In this document: positions 47,748 through 60,369 of the stretch, one piece after another
Numbering within the stretch: position 1 is the first letter of the stretch
Layout of the letters: each line of letters opens with the position of its first letter
From: Quercus robur
Taxonomy: Eukaryota > Streptophyta > Magnoliopsida > Fagales > Fagaceae
Assembly (NCBI RefSeq): GCF_932294415.1
Contig: NC_065538.1
Span: 9,740,330 to 9,804,329, forward strand
Direction: 5' to 3'
DNA length: 64,000 nt
Translations under genes and position numbers: made by a program
Notes under the pieces: generated by a model
What the model was told of the DNA's origin: nothing
Databases searched by the model: none
Seen by the model: the letters and a program-made list of their open reading frames with translations, nothing else

Positions 47748-49712
47748 AATTCTTTTTCTAATTTTTGGTAGCCAAGCAAACTTTTATTAAACATGGAATA
47801 GTAAAATATAACAACACAATGACAAAAGAAAAAATTCTAAGTTCCACTGAAGCTTTTAGAACCCCAAGAAAAAAAGAAAAAAAAAAAGAAGCAAATAGAG
47901 TGATACAAAGATAAAATTCTCTAGCACAAAATATTCATCCAACAAAACTAATGTATTAAACATGAAGATAGAAAAATCAAGATACTTTGGTGGCATCCAT
48001 TACCTCTAACTTTCTTTTAGCAATTACTCCATCTGTAGTTTGCTTAGAAATCCTAGCATTATTAAACATGTAACATTTCAGTTAAGTCCATATTTAAATT
48101 CTTGGCCAATCACAATGATCATTCATTAATTAATCATTACTTATTTCATGACCATGTTTAACAAAGAAAGAGGAGGAGTTACTCATGCCATATATCTTAC
48201 TTTAAATTAGAATTCAAATATATAGAGATGCAATTCATTATGGCACTAAATGGAAAGATCAACCAAAAGTCCAACATCTTCGGTTATATATAGGAAATCT
48301 AAAACCATATTGTATGAAAACTAATATTTTTCACTATTAACAATCAAAAACAATAAAAAGGGTACTGGCTGTGCAGTAAGCATCACCAGCAACAATGAAT
48401 TATGACACAATTAAGGACACCAAACATGCTTAGAATAACCACGTTATGAGTTATATCAAACCTTTACCAACAGTAAATTAAGACAAAATATTGTACCTGT
48501 AAAAAAATCTGTCTAACTCCTCAATCAAAATTATCCATTGAATGCATACCTTCTCACAATGAGTTCTCTGCATACCAAACCTCCTTAGAAACCACCTATT
48601 CTCTTTAAACACAACTCTACTAAGCCTAACACAAAGCTCAATTGATAATCCACTCCTTAAAATTAAAAAAGAAAAACCAAATAAACTAACAAATAAAAAA
48701 AATTAAAAGATTTTCTTTCCTTTTCTTCTCTCATTTTCTTTAGCAAGCAAACTAAAAACAAAACCGAATAACTTTGAACTAATATAACATCAACCATTAT
48801 GCCAAAATTTTGATCGAACCCATAAACAAAAGCTATTGCCTGCATAGAGTGTCATGCCAATGGAAATTTTTTTTTTTCCTTCTGCGAAATAAAATTCATT
48901 TAGATCTCCTTTCAACCATAGAAATGCAAATATACGTTTCAACCATGCCAGATAATATTCATGTAGATTTCCTTAAATCATGTCAATGCAAATAAACAAA
49001 TCAAGTTCAAATTGAAGAAAATCAAGATCATTAAAATAATAAAAAATAAAATAAAAAGAAAGTAATTAGTGCAAATTAGGGTTTTTAGACATTTTTCTCC
49101 CTATTTATATGTTTTGTAGCCGTTAAAGGCAAATTAGATTATTATTAATAAATACAGACTTTTGTCAAATTCTTTTTCTGGTGGATTTTAGTTTTTCTCT
49201 TCGTGGATTCAGGGAAACCATTCGTGGATTCGATGTTTACTACCAGGAGCTAATAATTTAGTTTCTGTTTCATCAAGAGAGTATCGTGTATGTTTTCTTT
49301 AGGCTTCCACGACATCAAAATTCAGAAAATTAAATAATATGGATTACAACTGAAATCAAATAGAAGCATTTAAAGAAAAACCATTAGCTAATTACTCTAG
49401 CGAATAGTGTGTTTTATTTTTTTTATTTTTTATAATGAAATTATTGCAACCGATAGTTAAATCTATCCATTTGAATTTACTTCTATGGTAGATCCTCTGG
49501 GTTTGTAGACAGGAATTGCAAGTTGGGTTGGTAGGAAATATGTAAGGCTCACATTTATGTTTCAGTGGCACAAATGATGACTTGTGTGCATTTTCTGTCT
49601 ACTCAAATTAAAGGATGATTAACATTGTAACAATATGCAAAGTTAGCAGTTAACATTACACTATGATAAGAACATCAAAGGCCAAATAGAAACGTACCCC
49701 AGAGTTGGATAG
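47748..49712. other. Intergenic, no supported gene
   Basis: AT-rich, with A-rich simple sequence near 47870-47890 and 49030-49050. Nothing coding recognised on either strand. Confidence 0.45.
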
Positions 49713-49798
49713 AGTAAAATGTAATAAGGCCTAACAATATATAAAGCGTTCTCAAAGTAAAATGTAATAAGGCCTAACAATATATAAAGCATTCTCAA
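49713..49798 (+). repeat. 43-bp tandem duplication
   Basis: Two adjacent copies (49713-49755 and 49756-49798) of a unit containing aatgtaataaggcctaacaa. They differ only near the end (gcgttctcaa versus gcattctcaa). Confidence 0.9.
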
Positions 49799-50269
49799 TA
49801 CTTTGAAAAAATATTCACCTTAATGACTGCAGAAGAAGAAGACGATATTGAACATAGTAGCTGCACACAATACATTATCAAGTTGGCATATTGAACAAAA
49901 AAAAGGAACCAATTTCTTTAAGGTACCTGATCCTCAAATATTATTTGTTGAGCTTGTTGGAAGTTGAATTTCATTGGGTTTCCTTTCAATATTGTGGACA
50001 CTAACACTACCTGATTGCAATTTATTCCTTTGGATCATTGACTTGGTCCCTACATGCACTCTTGATTGACCTTAATTTTATATTGAGAAATAATTGCACG
50101 AATTTTTCTGCGAATTTCAGCTGCATTCAGAAATAGTGAGTGCATATGCTTGTCGAACCTTGAACATCAGGCTAATTCTGAGCCCAAGTCTTCCTTAGAG
50201 TGAACCATAGAGGACCTAGCAAAGACCTACCGTCCAAGTCTTACTTGAAAGGGTAGATGGAATAGGTAC
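49799..50269. other. Spacer before the gypsy fragment
   Basis: No gene recognised. The segment from about 50160 may be decayed gag-adjacent retroelement DNA. Confidence 0.35.
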
Positions 50270-50474
50270 TCGACTTGAGTCAGCTGAGACCAATAACTAT
50301 GAAGGAGAGATGTCCCACACAGGAGGAAATAATGAGCTTAGACGCAATAAAAAATAGGGTCTCTCTACTTATCAAAAAAAAAAAAAAGGTCTCGCCTAAT
50401 AGCGCCTTACTAGTCCAAGAGGATAAAGGAAAGAGAGTGGCTAGCGAATCTTCAAAATAAGGATCTTGCCTCTG

Positions 50475-51973
50475 ATGTTTCAAATGTAATGGAGTTGGTC
50501 ATATTGCGGATAACTGTCCTTCTAAGACCCTTGTCATTCAAGAAGAGGAAGAGAAGGTAGAAGATACGGAAGAACTTGTGTATGACCCAAATGTTGAAGA
50601 GACGATCCTAGGATGTTGAGGCAGAATGGGAAGACGATCCTAGCTACCTCGCATGCATTAAAGTCATCCTTGGTGTCCTCAAAGTGAATGTAGTAAGGTG
50701 TGCTTTGACACAATAAAAGGACAAGGATGATTGGCGGAGTGCCATCTTCCAAATTTACACTAAGTGTGGGGTCAAAACTTGCAAGGTTATTATAGATAGT
50801 GGGAGTTGTATTAAAGTAGTGTCTACTAGTGTTGTTTCTTGCCTAGGCTTGAAATTGGTTCCATACCCTAACTCATATAAAGTGTCTTGGGTAGATACCT
50901 CCTCCATAGCCATAAAAGACTATAGGGGTGTCCATGAGTCAGTTAGGTTTGGATTTGGGCTCAATTTGGAATCGATGTGATCCCATTGGGGTGGCAAGAC
51001 AAAAGACCCATTGCCGGCTACGAAAAACCAAGGGTCAAGTTGGATCGGCCTTAGGTGGATGGCAGTTGGTTTCTACTTCAATCGAAAGAGAGAGATCAAA
51101 GATCAAACTTGGTAAATAAATCACAAAGCTGAAGAACAAACCTACAAACCCAAACACTAGTAGACCAAAAATCCAAAGAACACAAACAAAAATAGAGAGA
51201 GATGATAGCAAATCTAAACTTGCAAGAGAATGAAATGAAGAAATAGAAAGAGAACATGACTGAAAATCACACTTGAGATAGAGAATTGCAAAAAGGGAGA
51301 CAAATTGGTGAGTTAGCGATGGGGGCGAATCGAAGATTTGAATTAGATGTGTTGGCCATTGAGAGAGAGAGAGAGAGAGAGAAGAGTTTGAATTGAAGAG
51401 ACTCTAAACTGACTAACTGAGGGTTATATATCACTATTAGGTCAAATGTATTAGGTTTTCAAAGGGAAGACCTGCCACTTGACCTACTAGCATCAATTTG
51501 GGGAGGAAGGGACCATTATTCAACCACCAGGCAATCAAATCAGGTGATAGACGATTCAGGTTCAGTTGATTTGGCTAGGTAGGTTTGGTCTGTGGTTTGG
51601 TTGGATAGACCTAAAAGAGAGAAGTGTACTCCCACCTTAATTCCTTACTTAAGGCTGAAATATGGTGTGATGCACCCCTAAGGATGTAGGGCATATTATT
51701 TTAGGTAGGCCTTGGCTTTATAATTTAGATGTCAACCTTTATGGATGAACAAATTCTTGTTCATTTGTGTTTAAAAGTAAGAAAATTATGCTCACACCAT
51801 TGAAACCCAAGCCAATTGACATGAGCAAGAAGAAAGATGTGACAAAAGTGAAAGGTTTGAATATCATAAGCCCAAAGGTGTTTGAAAGGGTAGCAGTTCA
51901 AGAATTAGTTGTGTTCACCTTGGTTGCCAAAAAGATTACTATGCATGCAAGTGAGGAGCCACCTGAAGAATGA
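50475..51973 (+). pseudogene. Ty3/gypsy gag-protease fragment, broken and interrupted
   Basis: A gag zinc knuckle reads CFKCNGVGHIADNC (50475-50520; CX2CX4HX4C complete) and runs on to a stop near 50620. Further along is the retropepsin part: VIIDSGSCIKVVSTSVVSCL (about 50790-50850), with the active-site DSG. After an insertion the frame resumes as WCDALRMDVGHIILGRPWLY, then LDVNLYG and KPLKPKPID-type sequence, ending EEPPEE and TGA at 51971-51973. This order is the gag-to-protease part of a plant gypsy element. RT, RNase H and integrase are missing. Stops and shifts show it is dead. Confidence 0.75.
50915..51645. mobile_element. Insertion within the gypsy protease region, unclassified
   Basis: The gypsy frame stops making sense after SIAIK near 50912 and resumes at about 51655 (KYGVMHP / WCDALRMD). 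The insert begins ggggtgtccatgagtcagtt and ends with ggttggatagacctaaaag. It contains (GA)n at 51361-51382. Its ends are weakly complementary (ggtgtcca.. / ..tggatagacc), but no target duplication was confirmed. Confidence 0.4.
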
Positions 51974-52788
51974 AGTTAGTTGTCATGCCCCAAACACAAA
52001 AGGGTCCAAAGTGTGAGAGGAGAATCATTAAGAGCGAGAATGTAGGAGATTTTTTTTCCCTTTCCTTTCCACAGGATAATAATAAATAACCATACTAAAA
52101 TTTTCACATTACAAGATAGAGCTTTATAACACATTTACTAACAATAACTAAAATCATGTGCCTCCAAATACTACATGAATATATTTTAGAGCTCCAAATG
52201 GATAACATAAAATCCATTCTAGAATACACAACCTCAACATTGAATCTAGGCCTACCACACCTAAGGCTAACAAAGCTCAAGTGCCCAACCTCTAGTAGAA
52301 TTAGCAATGGCCTCGATGAATTTAGTAAGTTGAGTCACCAACAATTTATAGCACAAATCTCCCACTTAGCATAGTTTTCCAATCACTTCCAATAAACTAA
52401 GCTCCATGCTCAATGTATAGTTAATTTATCTGTAAAACTGTTGGAGACTGGGATGAATTAAAGTCCAGTGAGTAACATAATTAATGGGGATGGGGGAAAT
52501 CTAAGTTTCATGATAACGAGCATTTTACAAAACATGCTATAATTTGGAAATTTCCAATTAATTTATGCAAAATCAATTTCATTAACAACATGACAACAAC
52601 AATAGAAATAATATAGCACCAAGCTTCCCAAAATAACTATGAAACTATATTTTATTCACTGTGAGCCATAAAAACATCTAATACTATTTCAAAACCAAAA
52701 ATCTCACCCAAGGTGCCATAAAGACAGAAATGTCACCAAGACATCATACCATCACAGACAAGTCATAACCTAAACACACTACCATGAT

Positions 52789-53065
52789 ATGTACCACTTT
52801 TGGCATATGGTCTATCTACCCTACCTAGCCCCACTCACACTCTCAAGGATTTACCTATCCCTCCATGGGCAGCAGGGGATAACATGCTATGTAATACCTC
52901 TTTTGCATGTGGTCTCTTGGCCCTGCCTAACCTCACCCACACACTCAAGGATTTACCTCTTCTCCCCATGGGTAGCAAGGAATGACACATCACACAGTAC
53001 CCCTTTTGCATTTGGTCATTTGGCTCTGTGGGCAATAACCTTACCCACACACTCAAGGATTTACT
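52789..53065 (+). repeat. Three diverged tandem copies, about 100 bp each
   Basis: Each copy runs from ttttggcatatggtc / cttttgcatgtggtc / cttttgcatttggtc to cacactcaaggatttac. The longest open frames here are products of the repeat. Confidence 0.75.
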
Positions 53066-53101
53066 CGTGACATGCAAAATGGGAGCCTCCGAATTGGCTT
53101 G

Positions 53102-53172
53102 TCGTCACAAAGATGGGGTAATCACATGTCACAAAGACAGAGTAATCACATGTCACAAAGACGAGGAAATCA
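53102..53172 (+). repeat. 24-bp tandem repeat, three copies
   Basis: gtcacaaagatggggtaatc, gtcacaaagacagagtaatc and gtcacaaagacgaggaaatc follow in tandem, spaced by acat. Confidence 0.8.
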
Positions 53173-54632
53173 CCAATATCATAGTACAAAGGCAAATCCA
53201 CATCAAAAGCTCACAAGTTAAATGTATTCAATATGCATAGTTTACTTTCAAGTAGTTTCATAAAATATTTCAATAACCAAATATTCACAATATTCTCAAA
53301 GTCCTCAAAACCATTTCTTGTCAAAAATGTTTTGCATCAGTTTTCCAAATAATACAAGTTTAGAAAAAGCGTCTTTAGTATTTCAAATAATACCATAAAT
53401 CTATGAAATCCATTATCAAAGGAATTCAAAGATGCTTGTCTTTTCCATGCCAAATATTCATACATTTCCCCATATGCAATACCAAATATGATGCACTTTT
53501 CATAAATAGTCATATATAATAGGGTCACAACACAATACTTTTTAAGAAAACATAGTTTTACAAATAATTTTTCAAAATGTGTTTAACTCAAAAACAATAT
53601 TTATGCAACATGATTATTTTCCAAAAATCCCGTTAAAAAGCTACTTACCTCAGCAGTTCAATCCAAGTTTACCTCAACTGGGCACTGCATTCAACCAGTC
53701 AAGTTACTAGGTCCATTGCTAAGTACTTTGGAACCTAGAAACACAAGTATCAAGCCTATTAATAACAAGGTCTATTGCAAATTACACTACCATATTTGTC
53801 TCCATAAATAGGAAAGGATGCCCTCAAAAATAAAACCTAAGGCCCTAAACCCTAACTTGACCATCCTAAGACAAGTGCCCCTACCCAAACGGGAGCCAAA
53901 CAAGCATACATGAAAATCATAGGGTTTATAATAAAACATTTTATTTTCCTACCACAGCCATAAGTCAAGTAAATGCAACCTCATAACTCATTGAGGTCAT
54001 CCGTCAACCACTTGACATGCCTACATCATTTAAACAATTCTATAGTTATATTTTCATATACTATCCACATAGCTACACTCATTTTTGTATGTCACAAAAC
54101 CACTCAACGATGCAAAGAAACCCATTTTTAAAATTAACTGAATTTTTTAATTTAAAAATTCCCAATCGCAAGAACAAGAAAAACCATATGATCGTTTGAG
54201 AAAACCCAACCCTCAAATTTAGTTTTCAAAACCTCCTTACCATTCATCAAAATAAATGGCTAGGCATCAAACTAATTTTACGAAAATATCACACAAAACC
54301 CAAACCCATAGATGGCATGAATTAAAACTCACAATCTATAACTTGAGATTTTTGGCCATCCATCCAAGACCACCTTCCATGTTAAATTGAACAAAACTCT
54401 AAGTAGTACTATTAACTAAAAATCACTTGGATCCACCATTAATAACAAACGTGTATATTTAAACTAAATTATCAAAAGAACATGAAAATTACCTTTGTTT
54501 TTATGATGGCCAAGTATACAAGGGAAAATTAGAGCCTTCATATGAGATTGCAAAGAAGAAACCACTAAGAGAGAAAGGTGGAGATATCTATGGAGTGTGT
54601 AGGCTAGTAAAGGAGGAAGAGAGAGTGAATTA

Positions 54633-55738
54633 GAGCATTCTCATCAAAGATCTCAAAAAATTTAGCATTTAACATCTTAAAAACCTACTTTATCTATTTT
54701 AACAATTCACTTTACAATTTACCCAACATCAAAGGTCTTATATTTTTTACTACTTCATTAAAATATTATTATTTTTGTTATTTTTTATTCTCAATCTCAT
54801 CTATTCTACTACCCAAAAACCCACTACCACTAGCCACAACCATAGTCACAGCCACCACTACCTAACCCCCAATCACCAAAATTAAAAACAAAAACAAACC
54901 ACCGTAAACCCAACAAACCCACAATCATCACCAGCCACCATCACCCACCCACCTGCCACCACCATAAACTCCAACCCAAAAATCAACCCACCACTAGCCA
55001 CCACCACTACAAAACAACCACCAAATCACAAAACCCAGCCATCAAACAACCAATCACAAAACAACCACCAAAACCCAGCCATCACAAATCACCAATTACA
55101 AAACAACCATCAAAACCCATCCATCACAAAATCACCAAATCGCCAATCACAAAACAAAAACCCAGCCACCAAATCACAAATCACAAAACAACCACTATCA
55201 CAAACACAAAACCTAGCCATCACAAAATTTCACCTACCACCAAATCTGATCTACCACTAAACTGTGACCCACGACCCAGACCCACAATGACCAGGTGACC
55301 CACAGTGACCGCCGAAGCATTGTGACTCGCACCCACTATAAACTGGTGAGAAAGAGAGGGACGACCAAGAGAGGGCTGGAGAGAGGAAGAAATAGAGAGC
55401 ACCAATGAGAAAGAAAGAAAAAAGTTAGAGAAGAGAGAAACTGGTGAGAGAGAGAAGAAAATGAGAAAGCAGACAGAGAAAAGAGAGTTTGGAGAAAGAA
55501 GAAAAAGAGAGAATAGTGAGAGCGAGAGACAGAGAGAAAAGATATTTTAATTGAAAATGTATTAAAAAATTATTATTTTTATAAGATTTGATTTACAGTG
55601 GACTATCATAGATAACAGTTCACTGTAACTCAACTGCTAAATTTTTTAACAATAACACCTTTGTTGTAGTGTGTTTTTTTGGAATGAAATGCTAAAAGAT
55701 AGCATTTTTAACTTTTGAGAGCTTTAATGTGAGTGCTC
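54633..55738. mobile_element. PIF/Harbinger-like non-autonomous element, 1106 bp, TTA duplication
   Basis: The terminal inverted repeats are gagcattctcatcaaagatc at the left and gagcactcacattaaagctc (reverse strand) at the right. TTA flanks at 54630-54632 and 55739-55741, as expected for this superfamily. The interior is non-coding: a C/A-rich block with degenerate repeats of aaacccagccatcacaaa (54880-55220), then a GA-rich block (55340-55540). Confidence 0.65.
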
Positions 55739-55810
55739 TTAAGAGATGGAGAAAGAAGAATAAAATGAGAGAGGTGGGGGGTCTACCGTATGGTGATAAT
55801 ATAATAGAGG

Positions 55811-55831
55811 GAGGGGGGGGGGGGGGGGGGG
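55811..55831. repeat. G homopolymer run
   Basis: About 20 consecutive G after gaggga. Confidence 0.9.
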
Positions 55832-55957
55832 AATTTGGACCACTTGTCCACTTAAAATATCTTAAGGGGAAAATTTTGCAAACATATCTTCTCTTAAAAT
55901 ATATTGCCAAACCTTTTTTTTTCCCCTTTTTTTTGGAGTGTTACATTCCTCCCCCTT

Positions 55958-57633
55958 AAAAGGATTTCATCCCCAAAATTATACTCGTAAAGAGATATTT
56001 TAAACAAAGACCAAGCAATCATTGTCATTAACATTTTCGACATAAACCTTTAAACTCAAAGGGTCATAGAGCACTTCAATCAATTATCGCATGAAAATTT
56101 ATTTTATCATAGAGGTATGCCTTCAACTATGACTTAAAGCTTCAAACATGTATATGGAGTTCAAAATGAAAGTGCTCATATTCAATATGGGGTTTGAGGG
56201 TAACCATTCTTGAAACCAAGAGTATTAGTGTAGTCCACTAGATCCTTTCATCAACCAAATTGTTTGTTAGCAATGTTACTGCCAAGAAATTTCAAGCGGC
56301 ACCTTACCTTCATACCAGTACATATATATGAGATGAAGAGACTCAAGAAATTACCTGGAAGGGATATATGCAAAAGTACGTCATCTTTTTCACTAATATT
56401 GTATATTATTGAGTTTGGATAAATTAAAGTGAGTGATGTTCTAATTGTTGTTCAAGGAGGAAAAGAGGAACCTAGGATAGTCGTACTCTCGATGCTTGGT
56501 AAATTAATTGCTTATTATGCCAAGAGTAGGAGCACGAAGGAGATAGAGATTTACCTGCTTAGATTGTTAACACTGGAAATTAGGCTTAAACTCATTACTC
56601 ATCACTACATTGAATCATTTATTATGTTTGAAAATCTTTGATGGTAACATTTTCAGCAATAGACTTTTGTGAATTTAATTTCTATCATGTAGCGCTTACA
56701 GAAAATCATAATTTAGTCATGCTTGTGTTTTATGGAGTTCTATATAGGTTTTTGAAACTTGTGATCTTATGCCCTTGAAGGAATTGGTAATAAGCTTCAA
56801 ACTTAATAAATCCTTGAAATATAGAAGATTGTGTGTTCTTCAAAGATAATATCCTTTGTAAAAGACTGTCTCCACCCAAAGTCCCAGAACCTTCAGATGC
56901 CAACATTGATGTGAAAAATAGTCTTCAACTGCACTTGGATATTCCCATGCGTTAGGTTCTAAAGAATTAGGATTAAATGTTCAGAAATTCATCTTGTATG
57001 TGTTGGCAAACCAAGAACCAAAAACATGTCTAGACATTGCTCAAAGTTGTACAGGTCAAAACTCAAGAATGTACAAACTGCAACAAAAAGAATTATTTTT
57101 CTCTAAAACTTGACTAATCGAATTGTGAAGCTCAATTGATCGAAAATTGCAAAAAAAGAATTTCTGCAGAAGTTTAAATAGGCCGAAGCTCACGAAAATG
57201 TTTAGGGTTTCAGTCTAACTCTCCTACGTATAAAAAGAAAACCCTAGTCACGTTTTGAAGACTCTTGGAAGACTTGTGAGTTACTCTTATGAGATCTAAG
57301 AGGTTTTGTACCTTCTAATTCTACAAGCATTAACTAGAATAAGATCTACAATAAAGTGCTGATGGAATCTAGTTGCTACATAGATCAATAAGCCATGATC
57401 TAAAATCTTTGAGTGAGATCTCAAAATCACAAGTGCAGGTACTTGTGTGCTATAAATTCAAGAGAGAAGAAGTTCATGGATTTGGAGTTTACATGTGATC
57501 GTATCAGTAAGTTACTACTAGAGGTAGCAATAGATTTAGAATTAAGATTGTAAAAACTTTGATTCTCCATAATGGATTTGTTTTATCTTGAGGATAGTTA
57601 GATCAGATCCTCCCTAAATTTTTACCCTAAAAC
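55958..57633. other. Retroelement remnants, no intact gene
   Basis: The left part may be the internal 3' end of the minus-strand gypsy element. The stretch 57000-57600 (agggtttcagtctaactctcc, tataaaaag near 57230) has the look of an LTR with a promoter, but no borders were found. The open frame at 56429-56641 is not recognised. Confidence 0.35.
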
Positions 57634-59258
57634 CAGGGGCAGCAGCACTTGAAGGCCAAGGTGGTCACAGGACCACCCTGACCTGAAAAAAAAAAAATTT
57701 ATATATAATAATTAAAATTTTATATTTGTCTATCCTTTAAAAAAAAAATTGGGAACACCCTCATTTTTTTTTTTATGCCAATAAAATTAAACTGAAAGTT
57801 CAAATAGTGTGTAAAACACCCTTGAACGTTTAGACCCCCAATTACAAAATAACCAATTCAAGCTTTATGCCAAACAACTAGTGTGCAGAAAATAAACAAA
57901 AACTATAAAACAGAATTGGTAAACAATCTAAGCCAATTAAAATCACAACCCACAGCAGATAATAAAAGACAAAGATAAAAGGAAAGGAAGATGCAAACAC
58001 AAGGACAACACACTATGTGTTATCGAAGAAGAAACCGAAACTCTCGGCGTAAAACCTCTCCGTCGTCCTCCGAGCAATAAGTAATCCACTAAAAAATGTA
58101 GTTGGGATACATGGACAGTAATAGACCCTCCAAGCCTAATCTACCCAGTGCACCTAAGCCCTCCAAGCTTCTTACTCCAACGAGGTTACGCTGAACTTAT
58201 TTCTTTTCTAACTTCCCGGATTTCGCTACTTGACCATAGCATCAACCAATGTAGATTGGTTCCTTCCTAACTGCTTCTCAGAACACCAAACAACCCTCTC
58301 ACAGTAATGGATATGGTGATAAAAGGTTTTGGTAAAATGCCTCTCAAGGGTTTAACAATGAAGAGGAAGAGAATTGAGGAATTTGAAGAGACTCTTATGT
58401 AAAGATTGTAAATGAATCAATCTTATTTTACTCTAGGGTTTCTCTCTCAAAATTCTTTCTGGAAGCTCTCTTTCTTTTGTGGGTATAAGGGGTATTTATA
58501 CTAGGGTGAGAATGGAATGTGAAGAGTCAGGTTTTACAAAACAGGGGTGACTCACGACTTGGCCTCGCGGCTTGACTGAGTTGCGAGATCCAGCCACAAG
58601 ATAACAGAACGGCCAGTTGTTCTTTTTTGTCCTGTGGTGCTCCAGCTAGCATGACGTTTCAACTTTTGGCATGCTTGGCACGTGTGCTGCATCTGACAGC
58701 TTGAAGCCGCTAGTCACCCGCGAGATCAAGTCACGACTCTCTGTTTTCTTGCACACTCTTGAGCATTTCAACACTCTATCTCACTCACTACCCTTACAAC
58801 AATCCCACCTAAATACAGGATTACTAAATTCTGAAATACAAGCAAATTTGGCCCGGAATAAAGCCAACAAGATGGTTGATTAAATTCAACCTTACATAAA
58901 CTTTGCTCTATAATTTGTTCTGCTTAATAATATATTGGAGCTTTCAAGCAAAAAGAAAAAGCTCAAAAAAAAATTTGAACTAAAATCGAAAAAAAATATT
59001 ATAACATAGCAAGCCCAAAAAATTATAATATTACTTGGTTGTGTACATTGAAAGAGATGTAGTTTGTAGCATTAATAATGAGACTATCATGCAACAATTT
59101 CAAAATATGAAAACTCATAAAAGAAAATTGTAAACTTTATGTATTTGTATGTTTTTTAATTGTTGTTATTGTCAATATATGAATTTTTCTTTTTATTAGA
59201 TTGTGTAATTTATGTTTCTTAAAGAACATCCTGATAAAAATTCTTGGAGCCGCTACTG
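57634..59258. mobile_element. hAT-type element split by a solo LTR
   Basis: The ends caggggcagcagcac and ggagccgctactg are hAT-like inverted termini. The 8-bp flanks are cctaaaac (57626-57633) and cttaaaac (59259-59266), one mismatch. The internal motif aaggtggtcacaggaccacc matches the 34899-35569 element. Removing the nested LTR leaves about 0.5 kb of non-autonomous element. Confidence 0.65.
57793..58896. mobile_element. Solo LTR (family 1), 1104 bp, TAAAC duplication
   Basis: It starts tgaaagttc and ends caaccttaca. TAAAC lies on both sides (57788-57792 and 58897-58901). It is the same family as 29696-30754 (shared gatgcaaaca, gtgttatcgaagaagaaacc, ctagggtttctctctc). A TATA-like ggtatttatac is near 58490. 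Confidence 0.8.
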
Positions 59259-59965
59259 CTTAAAACTATTGGTTTCATTGGTTTTCATAGTTTATCATAT
59301 CTTGGTGTTCTTTATTTTCTGCTGTTTGCATGATATGATTTATTTTTGTTTAACCTAGATCTGAATAATTAACCTGAATAACTACTTGGCTATTATATTA
59401 GATTAAACAATTTATTTTAAGGAGTATAAACAAACAAACACCATGAAAGATGAAAATATCCAAAAGTAGAAAATGCAAAGTGGTAGCTTCAAAATAACTT
59501 GTTATTTTGTGTTCATCACTGTGAACTCAATGTTTTTTATTATTTTTATCAATATAACTATTCTTATTACCTATAATAATAATAATTATAATAATAATAA
59601 TGATGATAACTTCGACCTCTGCTTTCATTTACCTCAGATAATGCTATGTTTCCTCAATAATTTTGTTTATGGATTTAGCATTTTTCCATGCATGTTTCTC
59701 CCTCTATATTGGCAATTCAAAGTCTACCCCATATTCACTTTGTGCTTACTGCACAACTCCATAAGTCTACCCCGTAGTTGGATAAAAAAGGGATATGGAT
59801 AGTCTAAGCTTTCTATCTCAATAATCCAAAAATAGATTTAACGATTCTATATAAACCTAGAGCTAGAAATATTTTATGAATTAGATGGGTATGACTTTTT
59901 CAATGCCTGCAAGTCAAAAGTTTACATATCTTTGACCTCTTATATGTTTGCAGCCTCCATATCTA
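59259..59965. other. Intergenic, no supported gene
   Basis: Contains an AAT-rich microsatellite near 59573-59605. The open frame at 59473-59802 is AT-driven. Confidence 0.4.
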
Positions 59966-60365
59966 TTCTATGTAGGAAACATTTGGACGGAAAACCCTCT
60001 GCAGCAATTTGGATTTGGATACTTTTCCATGATCTCGTCATATAGGACCTGAAGTTTAGGTAAAACAACAATGAACATACTATGTATTAACCACTTGAAA
60101 TATGTAAGGAAACAGGTTTCTTTTTGTTGGAAATATATAGGATTATAAAAAATAAAAGAACACACCTGTGTGAATTCGCTGTTGTAACAAGATACAACAG
60201 ATAGAATGTTCATCCACCTTTGAAACAACTCATCTAGAAGACTGGTATAACTCATTGATGAAATGATTAAACTCAGAAACAAATCTTGGTGATCACAGGA
60301 TAGTGAGAGGAAGATTTCACTCATTTCTTCAAAAATGATCACGCCTTCACTCTGAACACACACAC
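59966..60365 (-). CDS. Two 3'-terminal exons of an unidentified gene (partial)
   Basis: The upstream exon (about 60345-60167) is bounded by gttcag and CAG|GTGTG. It reads SEGVIIFEEMSEIFLSLSCD, continuing to LLDELFQRWMNILSVVSCYN and SEFTQ. It joins in phase 0 to an exon starting after cttcag (about 60052): VLYDEIMEKYPNPNCCRGFS, ending QMFPT and TAG near 59977. Composition is alpha-helical and protein-like. A further exon-like piece (VLEWAINCIK before GTATCT, about 60590-60640) may precede it. I do not recognise the protein. It could be a decayed host gene or the 3' end of one extending right. Confidence 0.4.
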
Positions 60366-60369
60366 ACAC

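Larger units (their letters stand above)
51981..55945 (-). mobile_element. Probable long gypsy LTR (Tekay/Del-like) on the minus strand
   Basis: On the minus strand it would start TGTAACACTCC at 55945, directly after a polypurine tract (aagggggaggaa, 55946-55957) and a short NFGDEILLRG-like coding end. It would finish gggcatgaca at 51981. Without the nested element it is about 2.9 kb, in the range of Tekay-type LTRs. Internal tandem repeats (52789-53070) support LTR character. No matching second LTR or target duplication is visible, so the element is truncated. Confidence 0.4.

Noticed and set aside
55729..55959. Gly-rich open frame
   Set aside because: Crosses a G homopolymer and a transposon border.
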